Below, piece by piece: positions 8,986-17,887 of a DNA stretch of 64,000 nt; the stretch's first letter is position 1, and each line of letters begins with the position of its first letter. The notes under the pieces were generated by a model. That model made no database searches. It saw nothing but the letters and a program-made list of their open reading frames with translations, and had not been told where the DNA came from. Position numbers and translations under genes: made by a program. Location: assembly GCF_003046585.1 (NCBI RefSeq), contig NZ_QAAE01000002.1, positions 1-64,000 of the forward strand. Reading direction: 5' to 3'. Source of the stretch: Nitrosomonas aestuarii. GTDB taxonomy: Bacteria; Pseudomonadota; Gammaproteobacteria; Burkholderiales; Nitrosomonadaceae.

Positions 8986-9390
8986 ATGATCGGGATACTT
9001 GTTGTGACCCATGAAAACCTCGGAGATCATTTGATTCGGTGCGCCAGTCATGTCATGGGAGAAAAACCTGAATATTTGATCCATCTGGGTGTATTCATTG
9101 AAAATGACTCGAACAGCATTCTTGACGAAATGCGCGCGTTGGCACAGCAACTTAATACGGGCGATGGCGTTCTGATTCTTTGTGATATTCTGGGCGCAAC
9201 ACCCTGCAATATCGCCAGCAGGCTGATTCAGGCTGACCGGATAGCCTGTGTTGCTGGCGTCAATCTGCCCATGCTGGTAAGAACATTAACCTATCGCAAT
9301 GAAGGTTTGTCTACGGTGGTGGAAAAAGCCTTAAGTGGCGGGAAAAACGGGGTGATCGAAATTCCTGCAGAGACTCGACATGCAAATTAA
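8986..9390 (+). CDS. PTS EIIA component, mannose (EIIA-Man) family
   Basis: A 134-residue cytoplasmic phosphocarrier. The phosphoacceptor is His9 in GILVVTHENLGD, followed by the family motifs GVLILCDILGATPCN and VAGVNLPMLVR. It would receive phosphate from HPr. No EIIB, EIIC or EIID permease gene lies nearby, so as in many betaproteobacteria it probably works in regulation rather than sugar uptake. Its last 11 bases overlap ptsH, implying coupled translation. A purine-rich AGGAAAAA precedes the ATG. Confidence 0.93.
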   Translation: MIGILVVTHENLGDHLIRCASHVMGEKPEYLIHLGVFIENDSNSILDEMRALAQQLNTGDGVLILCDILGATPCNIASRLIQADRIACVAGVNLPMLVRTLTYRNEGLSTVVEKALSGGKNGVIEIPAETRHAN

Positions 9391-9649
9391 AGAAGTCGAA
9401 ATCATCAATAAACTGGGGCTGCATGCACGTGCTTCGGCAAAACTGACAAAACTGGCCAGCCAGTATAAATGCGAAGTCTGGCTAACCGGTAATAATCGGC
9501 GCGTGAATGCTAAAAGTATCATGGGCGTGATGACTCTGGCTGCAGGCAAGGGCACAAAGATGCAAATTGAAACGACAGGCGAGCAGGAAACCGAAGCGAT
9601 CAATGCGCTAGTCGCATTAATTGAAAACTATTTCGGAGAAGGTGAATGA
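9380..9649 (+). CDS. ptsH: Phosphocarrier protein HPr
   Basis: An 89-residue HPr with the active His15 in NKLGLHARAS and the regulatory Ser46 in AKSIMGVMTLAAGKG, the site that HPr kinase/phosphorylase modifies in bacteria that own that enzyme; no hprK is in this window. HPr passes phosphate from enzyme I to EIIA. The start lies inside the EIIA gene and the stop overlaps the ptsI start (ATGA, 4 bases), so EIIA-HPr-EI form one translationally coupled operon. Confidence 0.96.
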   Translation: MQIKEVEIINKLGLHARASAKLTKLASQYKCEVWLTGNNRRVNAKSIMGVMTLAAGKGTKMQIETTGEQETEAINALVALIENYFGEGE

Positions 9650-11373
9650 GCTTTATTCTGCACGGTATTGGTGTCTGCAAGGGCATCGCAATCGGGCATG
9701 CGCATTTGACTGTGCCTGCCGCCTTGGAAGTCATGCATTATCTGATTCCTAAAAGTCAGGTAGAAAAGGAAATCCAACGATTGGATCAGGCTTTTTCAAT
9801 CGTACGTGCAGAATTTGAGGCATTACAATCTTCCGTAACAGACGGGCCAGCATTAGCTGAGTTCAGCGCGTTTCTTGAATTGCATCATATGATCCTGGAT
9901 GATCCAACACTCACAGATGCGACACGCGACATTATTGCAAAAACACACTGTAATGCAGAATGGGCGCTTGCGCAGCAGAAAGAGGCATTGCTGGCGGAAT
10001 TTGAAGCAATTGATGACACCTATTTACGCGAGCGCAAAACAGATGTCGAACAAGTCGTAGACCGCGTTCTCAAAGCATTGCTCGGTCATCCCGGATATCA
10101 ACCGCCAGCGCCCAAGCATTTAGGCGATCATATTCTGGTTGCATATGACCTGAGCCCTGCAGATATCATGCAATACAAGCCACATCAGTTTGTCGCTTTT
10201 TTAACGGATATGGGCAGTCTGACGTCACACACTACAATAGTTGCGCGCAGTCTGAACATTCCTTCTGTAGTTGCACTGCATCATGCACATCAACTGATTC
10301 TCGAAGGTGATTGTCTGATTGTCGATGGCGACCAGGGCGTCATTATCGTCAACCCAGATAAATATGTGTTAGACGAGTATCGTTTGCGGCAAAGCCAGCT
10401 CGAGTTGGAAAATCAAAAGCTCAAACGACTTAAAAGTATTAACGCGATAACTCTTGATGGCACACCCATCGATTTATTCGCCAATATTGAGCTACCGGGC
10501 GATTTAGAGCAAGTCAAAGAACATGGCGCAACAGGTATCGGATTGTTTCGTAGTGAATTCCTGTTTTTGAATCGCGACGACCTGCCTGATGAAGACGAGC
10601 AGTTTGAAGCTTACCGAGCAGTTGCTACCAAAATGCGCGGCAAACCCGTGACCATTCGCACTTTTGATCTCGGCGGTGACAAAAAGTTAAAACATACGAC
10701 ACAGACTGCCGCAAATCCGGCGCTGGGCCTGCGCGCTATCCGTTTGAGCTTATCCGAACCACAAATGTTTCACATCCAGTTGCGTGCAATTCTACGCGCA
10801 TCCAAATATGGGCAGATTAAAATTTTAATACCCATGATTTCCAATGCTACAGAAGTTGATCAAACGCTGTATTTGATCGAATATGCCAAACATACCCTGC
10901 AGAAAGATCAACTCGACTTTGATGAACGAATCCAGGTAGGTGGCATGATCGAAATTCCAGCAGCCGCACTTAGTGTAGAAGTTTTTCTGCAAAAGCTGGA
11001 TTTTTTATCAATAGGTACTAATGATCTGATTCAATATACACTGGCAGTGGATCGGGTGGATGATGCCGTCGCGCACCTCTATGATCCATTTCATCCGGCG
11101 GTATTATGGCTGGTATCGCGCGTCATTCAAATATCCAACCGGGCGAAGAAACCTGTTTCGATCTGTGGCGAAATGGCTGGCGACATTCAGTTTACGCGTT
11201 TATTACTTGGAATAGGCTTACAACAATTTTCAATGTATCCAGCACAACTTCTAGCGGTTAAGAATCAAATCCTTAAAAGTAACTTACCTGATATTATTCC
11301 GTTAGCACATAAAATTATCCGAGCCGATAATCAGGAAAAAATACGCAATCTGTTGGCTAAGCTAAATAGCTAG
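9646..11373 (+). CDS. ptsI: PTS enzyme I (phosphoenolpyruvate-protein phosphotransferase)
   Basis: A 575-residue cytoplasmic enzyme, normal length for EI. It autophosphorylates from phosphoenolpyruvate and passes the phosphate to HPr. Domains: N-terminal HPr-binding/phosphohistidine part with His195 in GSLTSHTTIVAR, and a C-terminal PEP-binding TIM barrel with GIGLFRSEFLFL, TIRTFDLGGDKK, LRAIRLSL, FLSIGTNDLIQYTLAVDR and the catalytic-Cys motif SICGEMAGD. It is the last gene of the minimal PTS operon; metX starts 101 bases later behind its own likely promoter. Confidence 0.97.
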   Translation: MSFILHGIGVCKGIAIGHAHLTVPAALEVMHYLIPKSQVEKEIQRLDQAFSIVRAEFEALQSSVTDGPALAEFSAFLELHHMILDDPTLTDATRDIIAKTHCNAEWALAQQKEALLAEFEAIDDTYLRERKTDVEQVVDRVLKALLGHPGYQPPAPKHLGDHILVAYDLSPADIMQYKPHQFVAFLTDMGSLTSHTTIVARSLNIPSVVALHHAHQLILEGDCLIVDGDQGVIIVNPDKYVLDEYRLRQSQLELENQKLKRLKSINAITLDGTPIDLFANIELPGDLEQVKEHGATGIGLFRSEFLFLNRDDLPDEDEQFEAYRAVATKMRGKPVTIRTFDLGGDKKLKHTTQTAANPALGLRAIRLSLSEPQMFHIQLRAILRASKYGQIKILIPMISNATEVDQTLYLIEYAKHTLQKDQLDFDERIQVGGMIEIPAAALSVEVFLQKLDFLSIGTNDLIQYTLAVDRVDDAVAHLYDPFHPAVLWLVSRVIQISNRAKKPVSICGEMAGDIQFTRLLLGIGLQQFSMYPAQLLAVKNQILKSNLPDIIPLAHKIIRADNQEKIRNLLAKLNS

Positions 11374-11390
11374 GAGAATTTACACGACGT

Positions 11391-11419
11391 TTATTGATTG
11401 CCTGTTTTGTCGATATAAT
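11391..11419 (+). promoter_or_regulatory. Predicted sigma-70 promoter for metXW
   Basis: A perfect TATAAT at 11414-11419 lies 17 bases after TTATTG at 11391-11396, a weak -35 match, and about 55 bases before the metX ATG, in the gap after ptsI. Supported only by box match and spacing. No known methionine riboswitch fold was recognised in this leader. Confidence 0.4.
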
Positions 11420-11474
11420 GAGCATCTTTTTTCAACCATTTTCTTTAGCATTTTTGGAGTATTTTTAAGACCAG

Positions 11475-12602
11475 ATGCAAGATTCAAATTCAGTAGGTAT
11501 CGTAACACCACAATATGTACATATTGATAAAACACTCAAGCTAAAAAGTGGTTCTGTATTAACCAGCTACAATCTGGTGTACGAAACCTATGGTACGCTC
11601 AATGCTGACCGATCAAATGCGCTTCTGATCTGTCACGCACTCTCAGGCAACCATCATGTCGCGGGCGTCTATGCAGATAAACCAAAAAGCACCGGATGGT
11701 GGGACAATATGGTCGGGCCGGGCAAGCCAATTGACACCAATAAATTTTTTGTCATTGGCGTCAATAACCTGGGTGGCTGCCATGGTTCAACCGGGCCGGC
11801 AAGTATTGACGCCAGAACAGGCAAACATTACGGCGCGAATTTCCCTATCGTCACCGTTGAAGACTGGGTCGAAACACAGGCACAACTGGCCGAGCATCTG
11901 GGTATTCAACAATTCGCGGCCGTTATCGGCGGCAGCCTGGGCGGCATGCAGGCCTTGCAGTGGACGCTTGATTACCCCGATAAAGTACGCCATGGACTGG
12001 TTATCGCAGCAGCCGCAAAATTAACCGCGCAGAATATCGCTTTTAACGATGTCGCCCGCCAGGCCATTCTAACCGACCAGGATTTTTATGGCGGCGACTA
12101 CTACTCATATAACACTTTGCCTCGGCGCGGCTTGCGGCTGGCCCGCATGCTGGGGCATATCACCTATCTTTCTGATCATTCGATGGCGACAAAATTCGGA
12201 CGCGATTTGAGAGACGGCAAGTTCTCGTTTGGCTATGATGTTGAATTCGAAATTGAATCGTATCTGCGTTATCAAGGAGATAAATTTACCGACCTGTTCG
12301 ATGCAAACAGTTACCTGCTGATGACCAAGGCACTGGATTATTTTGATCCGGCCAATGCCTATGACGGCGACTTAAACGCCGCATTTAAAGCAGTCAAAGC
12401 CAGTTTTCTGGTGCTGTCATTTACCACTGACTGGCGTTTTTCGCCAGAACGCTCACGGGATATTGTCAAAGCACTTCTGAATAATAATATCAATGTCAGT
12501 TATGGCGAAATCACTTCCGCTCATGGCCATGATTCTTTTTTGATGAATGACGCTTATTATCATCAACTGGTGCAGGCGTACATGAATAATATTGAGGTTT
12601 AA
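11475..12602 (+). CDS. metX: Homoserine O-acyltransferase MetX
   Basis: A 375-residue alpha/beta-hydrolase that activates homoserine by acylation, the first committed step of methionine synthesis. Motifs: [27 protein letters not shown], the nucleophile elbow [10 protein letters not shown] with Ser154, an Asp in FTTDWRFSP and the catalytic His in SAHGHDSF. MetX proteins paired with MetW in betaproteobacteria often use succinyl-CoA rather than acetyl-CoA; which donor is used cannot be read here. metW follows after 12 bases, a common pairing. Confidence 0.95.
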   Translation: MQDSNSVGIVTPQYVHIDKTLKLKSGSVLTSYNLVYETYGTLNADRSNALLICHALSGNHHVAGVYADKPKSTGWWDNMVGPGKPIDTNKFFVIGVNNLGGCHGSTGPASIDARTGKHYGANFPIVTVEDWVETQAQLAEHLGIQQFAAVIGGSLGGMQALQWTLDYPDKVRHGLVIAAAAKLTAQNIAFNDVARQAILTDQDFYGGDYYSYNTLPRRGLRLARMLGHITYLSDHSMATKFGRDLRDGKFSFGYDVEFEIESYLRYQGDKFTDLFDANSYLLMTKALDYFDPANAYDGDLNAAFKAVKASFLVLSFTTDWRFSPERSRDIVKALLNNNINVSYGEITSAHGHDSFLMNDAYYHQLVQAYMNNIEV

Positions 12603-12614
12603 CAGATCGTCACC

Positions 12615-13223
12615 ATGAATACCACGACACCTATAACCCCCCCCCTGAGACCTGACTTCGCAGCGATTGCCAAGTGGATTAAACCCGGTGCAAAAATACT
12701 GGATCTGGGCTGCGGCGACGGCGCACTGCTCAGATATCTGCACCAGGAACGTCACGTGTTCGGCTATGGCGTTGAAATCGATGATGAAAACGTTCTAGGC
12801 TGCTTAAGAAACGGTATTAACGTCATCCAGAATGATCTGGAATCCGGGCTATCCAGCTTTGCGTCAGATTCCTTTGATTATGTCATTTTGTCACAGACCT
12901 TGCAGGCCATGAAGCATACCGCCGAAATTATCCGGGAAATGTTGCGCGTGGGCCGGGAAGGCATTGTATCGTTTCCTAATTTCGGTTACTGGAAAAACCG
13001 GGTACAGGTCATCCGCGGCCATATGCCGGTTTCTGAATCACTGCCTTATCACTGGTACGACACGCCCAACATTCATCTCTGCACCCTCGGTGATTTTGAA
13101 GCACTCTGCAACCAATGTAACGCAATAATTCTGGAGCGCCGTGTCATGAACAAAGACCACCAAATCGAATTGCTGCCTAACTTAATGGGTAAACTGGCTT
13201 TTTATCGGTTTAAACGAAAATAG
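12615..13223 (+). CDS. metW: Methionine biosynthesis protein MetW
   Basis: A 202-residue protein with a class I methyltransferase fold: SAM-site motif ILDLGCGDGALLRYL near residues 30-45, then YGVEIDDENV, YVILSQTLQAM and SFPNFGYWKNR, all typical of MetW. In the family MetW is needed with MetX for homoserine acylation and appears to act as its partner rather than a proven methyltransferase. It is 12 bases downstream of metX on the same strand and almost certainly co-transcribed. Confidence 0.94.
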   Translation: MNTTTPITPPLRPDFAAIAKWIKPGAKILDLGCGDGALLRYLHQERHVFGYGVEIDDENVLGCLRNGINVIQNDLESGLSSFASDSFDYVILSQTLQAMKHTAEIIREMLRVGREGIVSFPNFGYWKNRVQVIRGHMPVSESLPYHWYDTPNIHLCTLGDFEALCNQCNAIILERRVMNKDHQIELLPNLMGKLAFYRFKRK

Positions 13224-13499
13224 ACCCCGAGAATAATGTCTGTAAACAACTCGCATCACCGCGTACGGAAAATGTTCATCCCCCATTCGTTTAAAAAGTG
13301 TGAAACTTTAGCTTTCCCAATTTATCCAAAACAATGCACGCGCTACTCGAAACTTGACTTTGGCGGAGAGTCCTCTATGAGAGATCAACGTGGCATTTGC
13401 ATTTTTGCTTTGAATGAATCTGTTTTCGATATACAAAACGGGATTGTTGATTTTGAATACCCTACTTAGAAATCCTTTCTAGCAGAATTGGCACTGATT

Positions 13500-15035
13500 A
13501 TGGAGTATTTCAAACAGACCTTTCACAAGGACCTTTTGTCCTCGATCGTAGTCTTTTTTGTCGCGCTACCTCTTTGTATGGGGATCGCTATCGCTTCCGG
13601 TGTTCCTCCGATGCTGGGAATCATCACTGGCATCGTCGGTGGCCTGGTCGTGGGTTTTATTGCAGGCGCTCCGCTACAGGTTAGCGGTCCAGCAGCCGGT
13701 CTCACCGTACTCGTGTATGAACTTGTCCAAAGCCACGGTATAGAAATGCTAGGGCCAGTGGTTTTGCTGGCCGGTCTTTTTCAGGCAATTGCTGGTTTTT
13801 TTAAACTCGGGCAATGGTTTAGGGCGGTCAATCCAGCAGTAATCCATGGAATGTTAGGAGGGATCGGGGTTCTGATTTTCGCGAGCCAGTTTCATGTGAT
13901 GTTGGACAGAAACCCCTATGGAAGTGGTATTCAGAACTTGATCTATATTCCTCATTCGCTCCTGAAAACGTTTGTTCCGGATGGACGTGGGTCGGAAGCT
14001 ATCCTGGCTGGTGTTTTGGGTTTGGGAACGTTTATCTTTATGTGGTGCTGGGAGTTTTTTAAGCGTAATCCACTAAGAATGATCCCCGCCCCGCTTATTG
14101 CTGGTTTCGGGAGCACCTTGGTTACTTTGATTTTCGATCTGCCGGTAAAAAAAATTTCCATCCCCGATTCGTTTGCGACTCTAATCACATGGCCCTCGAT
14201 GGACAGGATGCTTCAGGTTTTTCAACCCGATATTCTGCCATTTATTTTTGGACTAGCACTGATTGCAAGTGCTGAAACTTTGCTTTGCGCATCTGCATTG
14301 ACCAAGATGCGCCTGGACGCCAAAGTTGACTATGACAGGGAATTATTCGCGCAAGGTGTAGGAAACACAATTTGCGGCTGGCTTGGTACGCTTCCATTGA
14401 CGGGTGTGATAGTGAGAAGTTCTGCAAACATAAAGGCTGGCGGCCAAACTCGTGGAGCAGCAATTTTTCATGGGGTCTGGTTGTTAGTTTTTGTGCTGCT
14501 TTTTCCTCACCTGCTTCGATTCATTCCCATGGCATCACTGGCGGCCATACTGGTATTTACCGGATACAAACTGATAAACCCGGCAACCATCAAAAACCTT
14601 GCCAGATATGGAAGGCCTGCGCTCATCATCTACTTTATAACCTTAACTGGAATAGTCACGACAGATCTTCTGACTGGCGTTTTGCTAGGCATTGGAGCAT
14701 CATTGATTCGCCTGATATTCACCTTTTCTGCCCTGAGTATAGAGACAACGGTCGACGAAGAAAAAAAACAAATCGATGTTCATATATCTGGAGCCGCTAC
14801 CGTAATTACGCTACCGAAACTGGCGTCCACGTTGGAAAGCTTGCCAAAAGACTATCATGTAACCGTCCACTTCAATCGCTTGTTCTACATTGATCACGCT
14901 TGTATGGATTTTCTGGAAACTGAGCGTCTAAAAAGGGAAGAAGCAACGGGAGATCTCGAGATGGATGCTTCGCGACTGCACTTCACTTACGATAGGTCGG
15001 AAAAAGGACGATACCACTTGCCTGTAAAAAAGTGA
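13500..15035 (+). CDS. SulP-family inorganic anion transporter
   Basis: An inner-membrane protein of 511 residues from the ATG at 13500; a TTG four codons earlier (13488) is less likely. It has 10-14 hydrophobic segments with SulP/SLC26 features: an N-terminal helix LPLCMGIAIASGVPP, QVSGPAAGLTVLV, and ALIASAETLLCASALTKM. A short C-terminal STAS-like domain follows from about residue 415 (IDVHISGAATVITLPKLAST). Members carry sulfate, bicarbonate or other anions; the substrate is not readable here, though bicarbonate would suit an autotroph (inference). TTGACT/TATGAG at 13354-13381 may be its promoter. It sits alone between metW and the ampG block. Confidence 0.9.
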   Translation: MEYFKQTFHKDLLSSIVVFFVALPLCMGIAIASGVPPMLGIITGIVGGLVVGFIAGAPLQVSGPAAGLTVLVYELVQSHGIEMLGPVVLLAGLFQAIAGFFKLGQWFRAVNPAVIHGMLGGIGVLIFASQFHVMLDRNPYGSGIQNLIYIPHSLLKTFVPDGRGSEAILAGVLGLGTFIFMWCWEFFKRNPLRMIPAPLIAGFGSTLVTLIFDLPVKKISIPDSFATLITWPSMDRMLQVFQPDILPFIFGLALIASAETLLCASALTKMRLDAKVDYDRELFAQGVGNTICGWLGTLPLTGVIVRSSANIKAGGQTRGAAIFHGVWLLVFVLLFPHLLRFIPMASLAAILVFTGYKLINPATIKNLARYGRPALIIYFITLTGIVTTDLLTGVLLGIGASLIRLIFTFSALSIETTVDEEKKQIDVHISGAATVITLPKLASTLESLPKDYHVTVHFNRLFYIDHACMDFLETERLKREEATGDLEMDASRLHFTYDRSEKGRYHLPVKK

Positions 15036-15664
15036 TGGTAAGGTTATAAAATTGAGCCAAAGAATAAGAGTCAAATTTATTCATTAATAATAAAGCTATG
15101 GTATTTTCTCGTTTACGTCCCGCTACTTTTGATTGGCAGATTAACCAGAATGCTTATTTGAGAGAATTGGTATAAATAGCGTCTTGCTATGTTCCACCTT
15201 TATCATCCAGTAAGTTAATAATGCTTAGGATACAGTGGCGCACTTGTTTTTTGAATATGGGTTGTTGCGGTATTTTCCATCGGCAATTGAAGTTCAATGC
15301 TCTACCCATGCGCAAAAGTATATTCAAATTCCGGATTCATCTTGAAAGCCTTGCCCTCAAAGTCATATGGAACCAGTGTATTGAACTCGTAGTCATTCCG
15401 GGCAGATCCCAGCGACAAAGCCAGATCAAATATTATGGGCTCGGGCAAGTCGATAGGTGCATTGCGAAATGGATTCCTCCGGATGTACAACTCGGTATCG
15501 ACAGCAATACTGTCACCAGCAAAAGCAGGCAGGTATACAAAGACGTATAGAACATATTCATTCCATTTCGTTGGACAACTGATCATATGGAACGGGTCTT
15601 CATAATGACCGCCAGGCAAGCAGTGTAATCACCATTCTTTTTGACCAACCGGCAAATAGGCAGG
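15036..15664. other. Intergenic region with one doubtful small ORF
   Basis: A 629-base stretch between the converging sulP and ampG-like genes. Apart from the minus-strand frame at 15302-15619, listed separately, I see no gene, tRNA or clear terminator. Together with the atypical neighbourhood of sulP it may be decayed DNA. Confidence 0.4.
15302..15619 (-). CDS. Hypothetical protein, possible gene fragment
   Basis: About 105 codons are open from a TTG, with no good ribosome binding site and no ATG before a histidine-methionine pair about 10 codons in. The composition looks protein-like (YVLYVFVYLPAFAGDSIAVD, ELYIRRNPFRNAPIDLPEP, NTLVPYDFEG) rather than like an antisense shadow, since nothing is coded opposite. 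I recognise no family. It may be the C-terminal remnant of a lost gene, because a stop lies just upstream of the TTG. Confidence 0.3.
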   Translation of the reverse strand: MPGGHYEDPFHMISCPTKWNEYVLYVFVYLPAFAGDSIAVDTELYIRRNPFRNAPIDLPEPIIFDLALSLGSARNDYEFNTLVPYDFEGKAFKMNPEFEYTFAHG

Positions 15665-17086
15665 TTAGGTATGAGGCCTGGTATCGGGTTTATTTGACGA
15701 CATTGATGATCCGTTTACTGACGTCTCAAATTTTGCCTTACCGGCTAGTCTGACCAGCAAGAGCACGGGCACCCCCAACAATGCTGTTGCGATAAAAAAG
15801 CTTTCATAGCCATATGCATCAACAAATTGACCACTGAATCCGGCGACAAATTTAGGCAGCAGCAGCATAACCGAACTGAACAAGGCATATTGCGTAGCCG
15901 AATATGCGGAATTGGTCAGACCCGAAAGATAGGCGATAAATGCGCTGGAAGCGATACCGGCAGACAGATTATCCGCCGAGATGGTAAAGACCAGGCCACT
16001 CACGTCATGGCCGCGCCCTGCCAGCCATACGAACAGCAGATTGGTTGCCGCCGATAACACCGCACCAATAAACAGGGTACGCATGATGCCAATTCTTGCA
16101 ATCAGTATACCGCCAACCGCAGCCCCCAGAATGGTCATCAATACGCCATACACTTTCGAGACGGTGGCCACTTCGTCTTTGGTGTAGCCCATGTCGACAT
16201 AAAACGGATTGCTCATTACGCCCATGACCACATCCGAAATACGATAAAGCGCGATCAGTGCAAGAATAAGTAAAGCCTGTTTGCCGTGGCGCACAATAAA
16301 ATCGCGAAAAGGCGCAATTAGCGCACCATACAGCCACACCAGCATATTCGCCAGCCTGGCATTGAGATGCCAGTTAGCAATGATCGCATGCGCATACTGT
16401 TCATTTTCTGAAAGCAGTGTGCTGAACGGCACATCCGGTTCACGGATGATCAGCGTAGTGATAATGCCGACACTCATACAACCCGCCATCACCAGATAGG
16501 CAAAACGCCAGGGTAAATAATCATAAGTCGTGGCGGAAGAATCCACAGCTGCCGCAATCCACAAGACACCGGCAGAAGCCAGAATCATAGCCACCCGATA
16601 ACCCGCCTGGTACGTCGCCGCCATCGCGCCCTGAAGCTCCAGCGCAACTGCTTCAATACGATAGGCATCGAGTGCGATATCCTGGGTTGCAGAAGCAAAC
16701 GCGACCGCAAGCGCGAAAAAAACCATATGCGACAGATTAATAACGGGATCAGTACTGGCCATGCCAATCAATGCGAATACGATAACAATCTGCGAAAGTA
16801 GCAACCAGGCACGCCGCCGTCCCAGCAGACGGGTTAAAACCGGCAGCGGCATACGATCGACCAGCGGAGACCACAGCCATTTAAAACTATACGCCAACCC
16901 GATCCAGCTCAAATGGCCTATAGTTGTCCGATCAATGCCGGCCTCGCGCAACCAGAATGACAGCGTACCCAGAATAAGGAGCAACGGCAATCCGGCGGAA
17001 AAACCCAATGACAACATTCCCAGTACACGTGGATGCGTATAGATACTAAGCGTATTGAGCCAGCTCGAGGCCGCAGCGGGTTTCAT
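15665..17086 (-). CDS. AmpG-like MFS permease
   Basis: A 473-residue inner-membrane protein with about 12-14 transmembrane segments. The opening matches AmpG: PRVLGMLSLGFSAGLPLLL, TLSFWLREAGIDRTTIGHLS, then FKWLWSPLVDRMPLP and a basic loop LLGRRRAW. AmpG takes anhydro-muropeptides (GlcNAc-anhMurNAc-peptides) from the periplasm for cell-wall recycling. The start overlaps the xthA stop by 4 bases (ATGA), so the two are translationally coupled. No ampD or ampC gene is nearby. Some members of this branch are distant transporters of other solutes, so the substrate is an inference. Confidence 0.87.
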   Translation of the reverse strand: MKPAAASSWLNTLSIYTHPRVLGMLSLGFSAGLPLLLILGTLSFWLREAGIDRTTIGHLSWIGLAYSFKWLWSPLVDRMPLPVLTRLLGRRRAWLLLSQIVIVFALIGMASTDPVINLSHMVFFALAVAFASATQDIALDAYRIEAVALELQGAMAATYQAGYRVAMILASAGVLWIAAAVDSSATTYDYLPWRFAYLVMAGCMSVGIITTLIIREPDVPFSTLLSENEQYAHAIIANWHLNARLANMLVWLYGALIAPFRDFIVRHGKQALLILALIALYRISDVVMGVMSNPFYVDMGYTKDEVATVSKVYGVLMTILGAAVGGILIARIGIMRTLFIGAVLSAATNLLFVWLAGRGHDVSGLVFTISADNLSAGIASSAFIAYLSGLTNSAYSATQYALFSSVMLLLPKFVAGFSGQFVDAYGYESFFIATALLGVPVLLLVRLAGKAKFETSVNGSSMSSNKPDTRPHT

Positions 17087-17856
17087 TTATCCTCGTCGTA
17101 GTCGATAATCAACGGCGCATGGTCCGAAAAGCGGGATTCCTTGTAAATCATGGCGCCAGCGGCTTTGTTGGCAATCTGTGGAGTGGCGATCTGATAATCA
17201 ATTCGCCAGCCGACATTTTTAGCCCATGCCTGACCACGATTAGACCACCAGGTATAATGATCCGGCTCCCGATTGAGTTGCCTGAACACATCGACATAAC
17301 CAATTTCATCAAAAACACGCGTGAGCCACGCGCGCTCTTCAGGCAAGAAACCCGAATGCTTCTGATTGGCACGCCAGTTTTTTAAATCAATTTCTTTATG
17401 TGCAATATTCCAGTCCCCACATAAAATAATATCGCGGCCACTGGCGATCAATTCCTGCAAAAAAGGATAAAACCGGTCCAGAAAAAAGAATTTCGAAGCT
17501 TGCCGGTGATCGCCGCTTGAACCGGATGGCAGGTAAACGGAAATTACACTGAGATTGCCAAAATCAGCCTGAATAAAGCGTCCCTCCTGATCTATTTCAT
17601 CGACACCAATTCCTTCGACAATTTTATCCGGCTGGTTACGGCAATAAATGCCGACACCACTATAGCCTTTTTTCTCGGCACAATGAAAAAAACCATGATA
17701 GCCTGCCGGAGTACGTATTTCGCCACTCAAATCGGGCAATTGTGCTTTGAGTTCCTGAACGCACACAATTTCCGCCGACTGCTCCGGCAGCCACTGAAAA
17801 AAACCTTTTCTGGCGGCAGCACGCACGCCGTTGACATTAAGCGTTATAATCTGCAT
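17083..17856 (-). CDS. xthA: Exodeoxyribonuclease III (AP endonuclease)
   Basis: A 257-residue Mg-dependent AP endonuclease/3'-5' exonuclease for base-excision repair. Motifs: NVNGVRAA near the start, the metal-binding Glu35 in VCVQELKAQ, YSGVGIYCR, CGDWNIAHKEID with the catalytic Asp/Asn pair, WRIDYQI and the C-terminal SDHAPLIIDYD. Its promoter region is shared with divergent pyrE: only 31 bases (17857-17887) separate the two start codons, so at least one promoter must reach into the opposite gene. It overlaps the AmpG-like gene downstream. Confidence 0.95.
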   Translation of the reverse strand: MQIITLNVNGVRAAARKGFFQWLPEQSAEIVCVQELKAQLPDLSGEIRTPAGYHGFFHCAEKKGYSGVGIYCRNQPDKIVEGIGVDEIDQEGRFIQADFGNLSVISVYLPSGSSGDHRQASKFFFLDRFYPFLQELIASGRDIILCGDWNIAHKEIDLKNWRANQKHSGFLPEERAWLTRVFDEIGYVDVFRQLNREPDHYTWWSNRGQAWAKNVGWRIDYQIATPQIANKAAGAMIYKESRFSDHAPLIIDYDEDK

Positions 17857-17887
17857 CGTTATTTAGCTGAGTAATACAATCATCCAT

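Noticed and set aside
11374-11474. Possible methionine riboswitch in the metX leader
   Set aside because: Too short and without the stems of SAM riboswitch classes; only a promoter can be supported.
13236-13469. A 77-codon frame between metW and sulP
   Set aside because: No ribosome binding site, no known motif and composition unlike a protein. The region is better read as the sulP leader.
15221-15550. Plus-strand frame opposite the hypothetical minus-strand frame at 15302-15619
   Set aside because: Less protein-like of the two, with no start signal or domain.
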